Below, in pieces: positions 1 to 8,877 of a stretch of 25,431 nucleotides of DNA (position 1 is the stretch's first letter; each line of letters begins with the position of its first letter). The position numbers and the translations under genes are program-made. The notes beneath the pieces were generated by a model. It saw nothing but the letters and a program-made list of their open reading frames with translations, had not been told where the DNA came from and did not search any database. Origin of the DNA: Symbiodinium natans (taxonomy: Eukaryota > Sar > Dinophyceae > Suessiales > Symbiodiniaceae); NCBI GenBank assembly GCA_905221605.1, contig CAJNDS010001271.1, positions 1 through 25,431 of the forward strand. The letters run 5' to 3'.

Positions 1-201
1 GAACCAAAGAAGTCGAAAGACACCAATTCCTAAATCCAGCCCGGCATCACCCATGACTTGTTGGCCTGGGCATGGTATCTGCGAGCGTGTCTGCGCCGCA
101 GCTGCTTCTTTATGGAGCTGCTTGACAGCTTTCTGCTTTGTCGGGCGGCCATGTCTTCGGATGAAATGCAACCCCGCCGTTGTCAGATGCAATTCTATCC
201 G

Positions 202-244
202 TAAACCCTAAACCCTAAACCCTAAACCCTAAACCCTAAACCCC
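202..244. repeat. Interstitial telomeric block, C-rich
   Basis: Five to six CCCTAAA units on the plus strand ending in a CCCCAAA variant. Unique sequence on both sides. Confidence 0.95.
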
Positions 245-737
245 AAAAGGTATGAGTCCACACTTATATAAGAACAGGCACAATCCCCGGTCCCCGATAC
301 ATCATGCCAAAAGTCAGCGACCGGCTGCCGTTTAAGGAAGATAAAACAACGACTGCAAGATTGTTCGGGAATATCTAGAGGTCTCCTATTTGGGGAATTA
401 CCAAAATGGCATTACCACAATGTTGATATCTAGTAGAAAGCAACATATCCTTCCTCACGAAGAACTTCACGTAGTCTTTCAGTTCCTTGCACAAGAACCC
501 CAGGCGCGAGGGAGCTGTTTACCCACTCTTGAGCACAAAGGTCTGGTATATAGTCGGTTGAAAACCTAAACCCTGAGCCCTGTGGGCCCTAAGGATCAGG
601 GCCCAAGCCCAAAGCCCTAAACTAAACCCAAAGCCAGTCAAAGAAGCCTATAATCCAAAACCCTAAGCCCTAAGCCCTACTTGGAGGTTCAGGGTATCCT
701 CTCAGTAGGTTATAACGTTTAGGGCTTACTACCCATG

Positions 738-828
738 CCTAAACCCTAAACCCTAAACCCTAAACCCTAAACCCTAAACCCTAAACCCTAAACCCTAAAT
801 CCTATAAACCCTAAACCCTAAACCCTAA
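738..828. repeat. Interstitial telomeric block, C-rich
   Basis: About 12 CCCTAAA units with one CCCTATAAA-like interruption. A related pair, GGTTATAACGT (709) and GGTTATACGTA (829), lies on either side, but the left copy is separated from the block by about 18 bases. Confidence 0.95.
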
Positions 829-973
829 GGTTATACGTAAAGCTGCTGTGGACTCGGCCTAGCCATGAAACACTGAACGGATCAAAAACTGAATCCCAAA
901 GCCAAACGTCCGAAGAACCCTAAGTCCTCCGCCCCAAACCCCAAACCAAAAACCCTGCACCCTGAACACAGAA

Positions 974-1046
974 GGTTTAGGGTTTAGGGTTTAGGGTTTA
1001 GGGTTTAGGGTTTAGGGTTTGGGGTTTAGGGTTTAGGGTTTAGGGT
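974..1046. repeat. Interstitial telomeric block, G-rich
   Basis: About ten TTTAGGG units on the plus strand with one TTTGGGG variant; opposite orientation to the blocks on both sides. Confidence 0.95.
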
Positions 1047-1190
1047 GCTTTTTGGACCTAAGGTGGCCATAATAAAAGTACGATTGGGCGCCTGATTCCG
1101 CAAGCGCGCTACGCTTAAGACCTAAACCACCAACACCCCTACACTCCCCTGCCCCGAGCCCTAAACTCACCTAAAGCCCCAAATCACCAA

Positions 1191-1268
1191 ACCCTAAACC
1201 CTAGAGCCTAAACCCTAAACCCTAAACCCTAAACCCTAAACCCTAAACCCTAAACCCTAAACCCCTAA
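1191..1268. repeat. Interstitial telomeric block, C-rich
   Basis: About ten CCCTAAA units with one CCCTAGAG interruption near the start. Confidence 0.95.
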
Positions 1269-1358
1269 GCATGACGGCCAGGCGACCCGAGGGCGGCAGG
1301 CCAGTCCGCCAGGAGCAGCACAGGGGCCCTTGGCTGGCCTCTAGGGCAAAGAGGTCCA

Positions 1359-1503
1359 GGGGTTTAGGGTTTAGGGTTTAGGATTTAGGGTTTAGGGTTT
1401 AGGGTTTAGGATTTAGGATTTCGGGTTTGGGGTTTTAGGGCCTTTAGCGGCTCTCAGGTTGTTTAGGGTTTAGGGTTTCGGGTTTAGCGTTTAAGGTTTA
1501 GGA
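1359..1503. repeat. Degenerate interstitial telomeric block, G-rich
   Basis: TTTAGGG units mixed with TTTAGGA, TTTCGGG and TTTAGCG variants, interrupted by about 25 unrelated bases near 1440-1465. Confidence 0.9.
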
Positions 1504-1621
1504 CTTCTTGACCACCTCACTGGTGTTTCATCATGGCGGCCGCGAACACTGACTCTCGAGTATCGCGAACTGCGCTGGTTGCACTCCGCCCCAGCGTTGT
1601 GCTTCTTATTGGGGCTTGCCT

Positions 1622-1654
1622 ATTTCTCCCTCTCTCTCTCCATCTCTGTCTCTC

Positions 1655-1687
<33 letters not shown>

Positions 1688-1689
1688 GT
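1622..1689. repeat. (CT)n microsatellite
   Basis: About 68 bases of mostly CT dinucleotides with a few interruptions. Small ORFs across it are low-complexity Ser/Leu or Arg/Glu readings. Confidence 0.95.
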
Positions 1690-1728
1690 CTCCCTCGTCC
1701 TCCCTAAACCCTTTTTGCATCCGTCCTC

Positions 1729-1841
1729 CTAAACCCTAAACCCCAAAACCCAAAACCCAAAACCCTAAACCCTGAACCCTAAACCCCTAAACCCTAAACC
1801 ACATAAACCCTAAACCCTAAACCCCAAAACCCTAAACCCTT
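1729..1841. repeat. Interstitial telomeric block with variants, C-rich
   Basis: CCCTAAA, CCCCAAAA, CCCAAAA and CCCTGAA units; the mixture suggests an old block with base changes. Confidence 0.9.
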
Positions 1842-2013
1842 TCTTCTTTCCTTCCTTCCTCTGCACGAAGGGGCCACGCCAAGGAGCGTGCGCAAGCGAT
1901 CCAGTCTGTGCTCTATCCCTGACCTGTAGGGAATTCGCGAAGTAGGTACCCTATATAAGCCTTCAAAGGGGAACTATGGCGGGAAATAAGGCGCCCAAAA
2001 TCCCAAGTTCCAC

Positions 2014-2079
2014 CCAAACCCTAAACCCTAAACCCTAAACCCTAAACCCCAAACCCTAAACCCTAAACCCTAAACCCTA
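2014..2079. repeat. Interstitial telomeric block, C-rich
   Basis: About nine CCCTAAA units with one CCCCAAA variant. Confidence 0.95.
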
Positions 2080-2154
2080 CCAAGAATCGGCACCTACACT
2101 GAGAAACCCGGCGGCAGCTGCCCACCGCGCGACAGCAGCAAGAGCCTAGGAGGT

Positions 2155-2350
2155 CGGGTTTAGGGTTTAGGGTTTAGGGTTTAGGGTTTAGGGTTTAGTG
2201 TTTAGGGTTTAGGGTTAGGGTTTAGGGTTTAGGGTTTAGGGTTTGGGGTTTGGGGTTTGGGGTTTGGGGTTTGGGGTTTGGGGTTTAGGGTTTAGGGTTT
2301 AGGTTTCGGGTTTAGGGTTCAGGGTTTAGGCTTTGTGGTTTGGGGTTTAG
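2155..2350. repeat. Long G-rich telomeric block with a TTTGGGG array
   Basis: TTTAGGG units surround six uninterrupted TTTGGGG units at 2242-2283. The right part decays into degenerate TTTAGG/TTCAGG text. Confidence 0.95.
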
Positions 2351-2416
2351 GGTTTTTAGGACCCCCTTTGAGGGTTTCGGGATTTTGGTTTTTGCTTGTT
2401 TTTCTTGGGTTTGTGT

Positions 2417-2418
<2 letters not shown>

Positions 2419-2449
<31 letters not shown>
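2419..2449. repeat. Homopolymer run of about 31 G
   Basis: An uninterrupted G run preceded by a T-rich stretch. Run length in an assembly is error-prone. Confidence 0.9.
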
Positions 2450-2451
<2 letters not shown>

Positions 2452-2648
2452 GGGGGCGAAGGTGGGGGAGGTCGGGTTTTTAGGTGTTTTTTGGGGGTGT
2501 TGGGGTTTAGGGGTTTAGGCGTTCAGGGGCTAAAAGTTTCGCGGTTTGGCTTTACGAGGTTTTAGGACTTTGGGGTTTAGGGTCTAAGGTTTTGGGTTTA
2601 GGGGTTTGGTGTTTAGGGGTTTTAGGGGCTTTGCGGGGGTTAAAGGTC

Positions 2649-2682
2649 TTTTTTTTTTTTTTTGTTGGGGGGGGGGGGGGGG
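2649..2682. repeat. T15-GTT-G16 compound tract
   Basis: A poly-T tract joined to a poly-G tract by three bases; the same arrangement recurs at 5535 and, as poly-C/poly-A on this strand, at 21010, 21565 and 22607. Confidence 0.9.
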
Positions 2683-3029
2683 TGTTAGGGTTTTGAGGTT
2701 TTGGGGTTTACGGGTCCTGGCTTCAGTGTGGTGTGCTTTCGTCAGGTTTAGGGATTCGAGTTATTAGGATGCTTGCTTGGCCCTTTAGGGCTCACTTGGG
2801 GGTTTCCGATATTAGGGGTACCTTACTGGTGTCTTTTACCATAAGGGAATCCCACTCTTCGGGGGTCTATATTAGGGTCCCTGATTTGTGCAAAGCTCCA
2901 CCTGACTAGGAGCCCCCAGGACCCCTATCCGGCTGCAGTGGCCGCTAGCTTTCAGAAGTTCCACGGTACTGATGTCTCATCAAAAGCCAGATCCCCACAA
3001 CCCTCAACCAACAAACCCTCAACCCTCAA

Positions 3030-3250
3030 CCCTAAAACCCTAAAACCCTAAAACCCTAAAACCCTAAAACCCTAAAACCCTAAAACCCTAAAACCCTAAA
3101 ACCCTAAAAAAACCCTAAAACCCTAAAACCCTAAAACCCTAAAACCCTAAAACCCTAAAACCCTAAAACCCTAAAACCCTAAAACCCTAAAACCCTAAAA
3201 CCCTAAAACCCTAAAACCCTAAAACCCTAGACCCTAAACCCTAAAACCCT
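3030..3250. repeat. (CCCTAAAA)n array, Chlamydomonas-type telomere unit
   Basis: About 25 copies of the 8-mer CCCTAAAA (TTTTAGGG on the other strand), with one A-run expansion near 3105-3116. It is the longest variant array here and is nearly free of 7-mer units except at its right end. Confidence 0.95.
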
Positions 3251-3431
3251 TGTTGCGACCGGAGCTGCCCTGAACCCTAACCCCCAAGCCCTCCTTCAGC
3301 CCCAGCTGGGACCATACACTTGCCTTAGACTGCATTTTGAGACCCTGATGGATTTGGATTTTGCGATGATTTCTTAGGAGTAGAATGAACCACATGAAGG
3401 AAAATAGGTTGGATGGGGGTAGGGTCTAAAG

Positions 3432-3582
3432 ACCCTAAACCCTAAACCCTAAACCCTAAACCCTAAACCCTATACACTAAACCCTAAACCCTCAACCCTG
3501 AACCCTAAACCCTAAAGCCTATACCCTAAACCCTATACCCTAAACCCTAAACCCTAAACCCTAAACCCTAAACCCTAAACCC
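3432..3582. repeat. Interstitial telomeric block, C-rich
   Basis: About 20 CCCTAAA units with CCCTATA, CCCTCAA and CCCTGAA variants. Confidence 0.95.
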
Positions 3583-3679
3583 TCCCCCTGCCCTCGGGCC
3601 TCCCGAGCTGGAGCAGCAGGAGGCTGTGCCCAAAAAGCATGCGAGGGCCTGCATCAGGGGATTTGTTTCGTGCTTTTGT

Positions 3680-3910
3680 TCATATATGTATATATATATA
3701 TATATTTATATTTATATTTATATTTATATTTATATTTATATTTATGTATTAATTTATTTACTTATTTTTATATGTAGTTATTTATGTATTTAATTATTTA
3801 CTTGTTGATTATTATTGTTAGGATTATCATTAATATGATTATCACTAGTATTATGATGATTAATAGTAATATGAATAATAATAAGAAGAAGAATATTATG
3901 ATAAACAAAA
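3680..3910. repeat. AT-rich low-complexity island
   Basis: (TA)n, then a run of TTTATA hexamers, then ATT/ATA-rich text with few G or C. It stands out against GC-balanced surroundings and is followed at once by G-rich tracts. Confidence 0.9.
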
Positions 3911-3913
3911 AGA

Positions 3914-3973
3914 TTTTTTGTGTTTTTTGGGAGGGGGGGAGGGGGAACTTTTTTGTGTTTTTTGGGAGGGGGT

Positions 3974-4004
<31 letters not shown>
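3914..4004. repeat. Duplicated T/G tract ending in about 31 G
   Basis: The string TTTTTTGTGTTTTTTGGGAG occurs twice (3914 and 3949), each followed by G runs; the second runs into G31 at 3974-4004. Confidence 0.9.
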
Positions 4005-4217
4005 CGTGGGGGCGGGTGGGTTATGGCTTTGACCCTTTAAAACTCTGTGTAAACCCTAACCCGAAAAATCCTAAAGTAAATTGTTAGCTGCCTTGCTAGG
4101 AAACCCAATAAACCACAAATAAACCCTGAACCCTAAACCCTAAAGGCTAAGGATCTAGAGTTACAGTAAAGCACCACAAAGTCAGGATGTCGGATCTGCG
4201 AAACTCGAACTCTTCTG

Positions 4218-4363
4218 CTTGGGATGTTCCCCCTTATACTAGCAGTCCTTATTCTAGGGTTTAGGGGTTAGGGTTTAGGGTGACAGTCCTTAATCGGGAT
4301 TACAGTACCCCCCATTCTCATCCCTATTGAGGACTGTTAGCAGCAGAAGGGGCAACATCCCAA
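4218..4363. repeat. Imperfect inverted repeat enclosing a telomeric block
   Basis: Arms 4218-4253 and 4327-4363 pair imperfectly (shared core TGGGATGTT, CCCCTT and CAGTCCT). Between them lies a short G-rich telomeric block that is itself flanked by a 9-bp direct repeat, CAGTCCTTA, at 4243 and 4284. Confidence 0.6.
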
Positions 4364-4505
4364 TAGCTACCCTTTTCAGGAGTTCGTGACTTTATATACG
4401 TAACGGAACCTTGAACCAAACAAGGGGACCTTGTGATCTCCCCACCCCTCAGAATGAGGGTTTTAGGGTTGAGTTTGCAAACGAGCACAGAGTCGCACAA
4501 CCCCA

Positions 4506-4568
4506 AACCAAAACCCTAAAACCCTAAACCCTAAACCCTAAACCCTGAACCCTAAACCCTAAACCCCC
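4506..4568. repeat. Interstitial telomeric block, C-rich
   Basis: About eight CCCTAAA units with one CCCTAAAA and one CCCTGAA variant. Confidence 0.95.
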
Positions 4569-4852
4569 TACCCCATAAACCCGTGTCTTTTGGGGCAACG
4601 GACTTTGAGGCTGCCGGCAAGCGTGCAACTTCTCAGAAGTCACATCGCGCAATCTGACAAAAAGTCTCTATGTCTCTAATCATCCCCTAAACCCTAAACC
4701 CTAAACCCCAAAGGTTTGCGCTGAGCCCGAACCCTCAAAGCACTTTAAAAAAACTGCGACCTTCGATCCCATACCCAAAAAGCAACTGCAGAGGCCCAGA
4801 AAACTCTGAAGCCATTCTTTGAGTCTTGGTAGCCCAGTAACCATATGATGCT

Positions 4853-4910
4853 AAACCCTAAACCCTAAACCCTAAACCCTAATGGTAACCCTAAACCCTA
4901 AACCCTAACT
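4853..4910. repeat. Interstitial telomeric block, C-rich
   Basis: Two runs of CCCTAAA units separated by AATGGTAA. Confidence 0.95.
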
Positions 4911-5202
4911 CGCTTGAGAAACGGAACTTACCGGTCAACTTCGCTGCGGCTTCCGAGCAACATCTTAGAGCTTGATGTTGCGCGCAATGCCGGCATGTCC
5001 CCAGGGTTTAGGGTTTTGGTCTAGGGTTCCTGGAAACTCTGAAGCCTAAACCCTCGACCGCTTTTGCATCTGGGTCTAGGGATTGGGGGTTTAGAGCACC
5101 CTAAACCCTAAACCCTAAGCCCTAAACCCTAAACCATCAGAAGCGCTGGGCCTGGATCTCGTCCGAGCTCCACGCCGAGGCAGCCTCGCAACTGACGGAA
5201 GG

Positions 5203-5309
5203 GGTTTAGGGTTTAGGGTTTAGGAGTTTAGGGGTCTAGGGGTCTAGGGGTTTATGGGTTTAGGGTTTAAGGGTCTAGGGGTCTAGGGGTTTATGGGTTT
5301 AGGATTTGG
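5203..5309. repeat. Degenerate telomeric block with 39-bp tandem duplication
   Basis: TTTAGGG units lead into a 39-bp unit (5232-5270) repeated almost exactly at 5271-5309. The unit is built from GGGTCTAG, GGGTTTATG and GGGTTTAG variants. Confidence 0.9.
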
Positions 5310-5534
5310 GGTTTTGGCTTCAGGGGTTAGAATCTAAGGTCGGGTGCAAGGGTTTAGCAGTTTAAGGTTTAGGGCTGGTCTAGGGGTCTTCCCGGGCTCT
5401 GGGGTTCAGGGTTCAGGGTTTAGGGTGGCTTTGGGTTTAGGGAAGGTTTAGGTTGCGAAGGCAGCGATCAGGGGGTTGCTAAGTTCGAACACCCTCAAGA
5501 TTCTACTATAGGGGCCTGAACAACGTAGAACAGG

Positions 5535-5575
5535 TTTTTTTTTTTTTTTTTTTTGCGGGGGGGGGGGGGGGGGGG
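5535..5575. repeat. T20-GC-G19 compound tract
   Basis: Poly-T joined to poly-G by two bases; same design as 2649-2682. Confidence 0.9.
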
Positions 5576-5916
5576 TGAGCTAACAAAGTAAAATTCTATA
5601 GGGGCTACAAGGAAATACTACTAGTAAATATTCCGACCACTAGATAGAAGCTTCTCGTTGGGGTCCTTATCTTACTATTTAGGGGTCTACTTTAGTTACT
5701 TTCGTAAACTTTGTATAGGTAAACATACGGTCCCCGAAACCCTTCACCCCAATCCCCAAACCGTACATAAGTATCCTAAACTTGAAAGGATCTACGAGTC
5801 TAGGCCTCAGATTCTTGGAGCACAAAGCGTGCTTGTCGAACTTTGATCCTTTGGCCCTCTTGACCCACATGCTTACAACCTCAACTCCACCAGACCTAGG
5901 AGTAAACTAGGGAACA

Positions 5917-6034
5917 ACAAGGGTGCCCTGTGCGGCTTAGAGGGGCTTCTAGGGGAGCATAAGAACCCTCGAACAAAGGGGAAGAAGGGGAATAAAAAGG
6001 GCGTCCTTTGTGGCTTGACGGGGAAGACTTACGA
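5917..6034. repeat. Diverged direct repeats, period about 78
   Basis: An AAGGGTGCCCTGTGCGGCTT segment at 5919 resembles the AAGGGCGTCCTTTGTGGCTT segment at 5997; both are followed by similar GGGG-rich text. No gene is visible in this 300-bp area. Confidence 0.6.
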
Positions 6035-6102
6035 ATCGTATTTCCCTTATGGTCCCTTTGTCAACGCCCCGATATACCCCAGCAAACCTAAAGCCTCCCG
6101 GA

Positions 6103-6174
6103 AACCCTAAACCCTAAACCCTAAACCCTCAACCCTCAACCCTAAACCCTAAACCCTAAACCCTAAACCCTCAA
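6103..6174. repeat. Interstitial telomeric block, C-rich
   Basis: CCCTAAA units with CCCTCAA variants. Confidence 0.95.
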
Positions 6175-6293
6175 CCTCCCCTCCCCTGCGTCTTTGTCTC
6201 CTCGCGATCTGGGCTCTCGGCATTTCTCGGGTGGTGCCGGGCCTGTAGATTCATGCGAGCGCCTGAAATGCTTCTCCAAGCGCGGAATTTGAA

Positions 6294-6352
6294 AACCCTA
6301 AACCCTAAACCCTAAACCCTAAACCCCAAACCCTAAACCCTAAACCCTAAAC
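6294..6352. repeat. Interstitial telomeric block, C-rich
   Basis: About eight CCCTAAA units with one CCCCAAA. Confidence 0.95.
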
Positions 6353-6450
6353 ACACACCCCAAAACGACGGCAGCCAGCCACCGAGATGACGCGCCAGGC
6401 TCAGAAATCGGTACTTGCTTATTCTTTTGGAGCAGTCGTCGCACCAAGGG

Positions 6451-6489
6451 GTTCAGGGTTTAGGGTTTAGGGTTTAGGGTTTAGGGTTT
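6451..6489. repeat. Interstitial telomeric block, G-rich
   Basis: About five TTTAGGG units. Confidence 0.95.
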
Positions 6490-6618
6490 GGGCACGGTGC
6501 GCAAAGGCTATGTCGCCGCAAGTCCAAACCCAAGGACATCCCTGATAAGGGTTTACGGTTTAGGGTGCAGGGTTTAGGGTTTTAAGGCTTATACTGCAAC
6601 GGTACACGCTCCCCCCAG

Positions 6619-6718
6619 GGTTTAGGGTTTAGGGTTAGGGTTTAGGGTTTAGGGTTTAGGGTTTAGGGTTTAGGGTTTAGGGTTTAGGGTTTAGGGTTTA
6701 GGGTTTAGGGTTTAGGGT
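6619..6718. repeat. Interstitial telomeric block, G-rich
   Basis: About 14 nearly perfect TTTAGGG units, one short by a base; little decay, so probably young. Confidence 0.95.
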
Positions 6719-6798
6719 ATGACCCCATTGATGTGCGAAGATCGGCGTGGAAGAAAAAACATGACTGTCCGGTTGTCCAGGGACCTTGGATCCAAGCC

Positions 6799-6861
6799 AG
6801 GGTTTAGGGTTTAGGGTTTAGGGTTTAGGGTTTAGGGTTTAGGGTTTAGGGTTTAGGGTTT
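6799..6861. repeat. Interstitial telomeric block, G-rich
   Basis: About nine perfect TTTAGGG units. Confidence 0.95.
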
Positions 6862-6971
6862 CCTGTTCCTGGGAAGGGTTCCCTTAAACCCTAAACACTA
6901 CATCCCAAACCCTAAATCCAGTTTCCGGAGTAAACTATGAACATAAGGGACCCCGAAACCCTAAACCCGCT

Positions 6972-7016
6972 CTCCCTAAATCCTAAACCCTAAACCCTAA
7001 ACCCTAAACCCTAAAC
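6972..7016. repeat. Interstitial telomeric block, C-rich
   Basis: About six CCCTAAA units with one TCCTAAA. Confidence 0.95.
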
Positions 7017-7094
7017 CGGTCCGCCCTGGGTCTCTGGGAGTAGCTAAAGGATGCCCGGAGAGGTTCTGGCTACTGGGGGTTCACCAGCGGCTTG

Positions 7095-7168
7095 GGGTTT
7101 AGGGCTACAACGGTTTAGGGTTTAGGGAAGGGTTTAGGGTTTAGGGTTCCAAGGGTTTAGGGCTACAA
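7095..7168. repeat. Telomeric units between 16-bp direct repeats
   Basis: GGGTTTAGGGCTACAA occurs at 7095-7110 and 7153-7168, with G-rich telomeric units between. Only CTACAA is non-telomeric, so the duplication is suggestive rather than firm. Confidence 0.7.
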
Positions 7169-7275
7169 GAGTTTAGGGTGAAGGAAAGATAGAATCCTGG
7201 GGCCTAAATGTTTAAGCTTTCGCTTGGCACATGTACCTGAATCTTCGAGTCCCTCCGGTTAAGGCTCCACCGATC

Positions 7276-7339
7276 TAAACCCTAAACCCTAAACCCTAAA
7301 CCCTAAACCCTAAACCCTAAACCCTAAACCCTAAACCCT
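7276..7339. repeat. Interstitial telomeric block, C-rich
   Basis: About nine perfect CCCTAAA units. Confidence 0.95.
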
Positions 7340-7439
7340 TCACCCAAGCCCAAAAATGCCCGAAGCCTCTGAACCGAAACAAGTATGAAAAAGGCATTGG
7401 GTTTAGGCCCTAAACCCCCGACAATCCTTTTGCATCAGG

Positions 7440-7495
7440 GTAAACCCTAAACCCTAAACCCTGAACCCTAAACCCGAAACCCTAAACCCTAAACC
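7440..7495. repeat. Interstitial telomeric block, C-rich
   Basis: About seven units with CCCTGAA and CCCGAAA variants. Confidence 0.95.
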
Positions 7496-7601
7496 TGCCC
7501 CCAAAAGACCTAAACCTGAAGCCATGCCGAAGTCGGTCCCAGGCCCAACGCGGTCGAGAGGAGATGCACAGATCCAAAGGACCAGAGAGACGCCCGGCTT
7601 C

Positions 7602-7722
7602 GGTTTAGGGTTTAGGGTTTAGGGTTTAGGGTTTAAGGTTTAGGGTTCAGGGTTCAGGGTTCAGGGTTTAGGGTTTAGGGTTCAGGGTTCAGGGTTCAGG
7701 GTTGAGGGTTGAGGGTTTAGGG
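7602..7722. repeat. G-rich telomeric block with TTCAGGG variants
   Basis: TTTAGGG units mixed with at least seven TTCAGGG and two TTGAGGG units in short runs, as if variants spread by local duplication. Confidence 0.95.
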
Positions 7723-7841
7723 CGTGATGAATTTGGGGTTCTTTTTGAGTGACGGAATTTCAGAGTGGGGTGATTTAGGATCCTTACAACCCAATGTCTT
7801 GGGAGATGTGCTTAGGTCCCGCCCTTGTACCAAGGGGAGTA

Positions 7842-7909
7842 ACCCTAAACCCTAAACCCTAAACCCCAAACCCTAAACCCTAAACCCTGAACCCTAAACC
7901 CTAAACCCT
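7842..7909. repeat. Interstitial telomeric block, C-rich
   Basis: About nine CCCTAAA units with CCCCAAA and CCCTGAA variants. Confidence 0.95.
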
Positions 7910-8020
7910 GAGTTAGCGTAGTCGGTACAGGATCCCATGAGGACAGTTCAAAGGGGTTCAGGTTGCAGAGCTACCTTTGACACTGAGGCCTGCCAAGCCC
8001 GAGGCTTGAACCTGAACCCT

Positions 8021-8068
8021 AGGGTTTAGGGCTAGGGTTTAGGGTTTAGGGTTTAGGGTTTAGGGTCT
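8021..8068. repeat. Interstitial telomeric block, G-rich
   Basis: About six TTTAGGG units with one shortened GGGCTAGGG unit. Confidence 0.95.
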
Positions 8069-8236
8069 AGAGGGTCACTGTTCTAGCATTCATTCCAGGC
8101 TCAGAAAAAAAACCCACCCGCCCAAAGAATCCCATAACATTAAGAAAATAAACGGTTGTCATCTTCCCAGAGTACCTACCCAACTCGGACACGTTTTCCA
8201 CTGAACCTTCCACCGACGAACAATAGGGTCAGATTA

Positions 8237-8373
8237 GGGGAGGGGACGGGGTGAGGATAGGGGGTGAGAGGGGGGGAGAGAGGGGGGGGAGGGGAGGGGG
8301 GGGGGAGGGAGGGGGGGGAGGGGGGAGGGGGGGAAGGGGGGGGGAAGGGGGGGAGGGGGGGAGGGGGGGGAGG
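8237..8373 (+). repeat. G-rich purine tract next to the hairpin satellite
   Basis: About 137 bp of G runs (3-8 long) broken by A, almost free of pyrimidines. It meets the classic G-quadruplex pattern many times over. It abuts the hairpin satellite directly at 8374. Confidence 0.9.
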
Positions 8374-8852
8374 GGCCGAAATCGGCCGAACACTGGGGGG
8401 ACCAGTGTTCGTGGCTTTTCGGCCAGGCCGAACACTGGGGGGACCAGTGTTCGTGGCTTTTCGGCCAGGCCGAAATCGGCCGAACACTGGGGGGACCAGT
8501 GTTCGTGGCTTTTCGGCCGTGGCCGAAATCGGCCGAACACTGGGGGGACCAGTGTTCGTGGCTTTTCGGCCAGGCCGAAATCGCCCGAACACTGGGGGGA
8601 CCAGTGTTCGTGGCTTTTCGGCCAGGCCGAAATCGGCCGAACACTGGGGGGACCAGTGTTCGTGGCTTTTCGGCCGTGGCCGAAATCGGCCGAACACTGG
8701 GGGGACCAGTGTTCGTGGCTTTTCGGCCAGGCCGAAATCGGCCAAACACTGGGGGGACCAGTGTTCGTGGCTTTTCGGCCGTGGCCGAAATCGGCCGAAC
8801 ACTGGGGGGACCAGTGTTCGTGGCTTTTCGGCCGTGGCCGAAATCGGCCGAA
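8374..8852. repeat. 52/53-bp hairpin satellite, nine copies
   Basis: Nine copies of CGAACACTGG-gggga-CCAGTGTTCG, a perfect 10-bp stem with a 5-base loop, start at 8387, 8429, 8481, 8534, 8586, 8638, 8691, 8743 and 8796; the 8743 copy has one base change. Spacing is 52 or 53, apart from 42 for the first, which lacks an internal segment. Units are joined by TTTCGGCC-a-GGCCGAAA or TTTCGGCC-gt-GGCCGAAA, themselves perfect 8-bp inverted repeats, and by GGCCGA-aa-TCGGCC. The period is not a multiple of three, so the ORFs across it are frame-shifted readings, not a gene. Confidence 0.95.
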
Positions 8853-8877
8853 GGTTTAAATATATATAAGAAAGAGA

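Noticed and set aside
1533-1739. Plus and minus ORFs near 1517-1739
   Set aside because: They translate a (CT)n microsatellite and telomeric repeats.
4801-5046. 13-bp direct repeat AAACTCTGAAGCC at 4801 and 5034 as a target duplication
   Set aside because: The copies are 233 bp apart and do not sit at the edges of a single block; chance or an old local duplication cannot be excluded.
6440-6501. Short inverted repeats flanking telomeric blocks (CGCACC/GGTGCG here; GTCCAGG/CCTGGAC at 22861-22899; ACGCCC/GGGCGT near 7590-7725)
   Set aside because: With dozens of blocks, 6-7 bp inverted matches within about 20 bp are expected by chance.
8374-8852. CRISPR array
   Set aside because: Regular spacing, but there are no variable spacers: the whole unit repeats, and the setting is eukaryotic with no cas genes.
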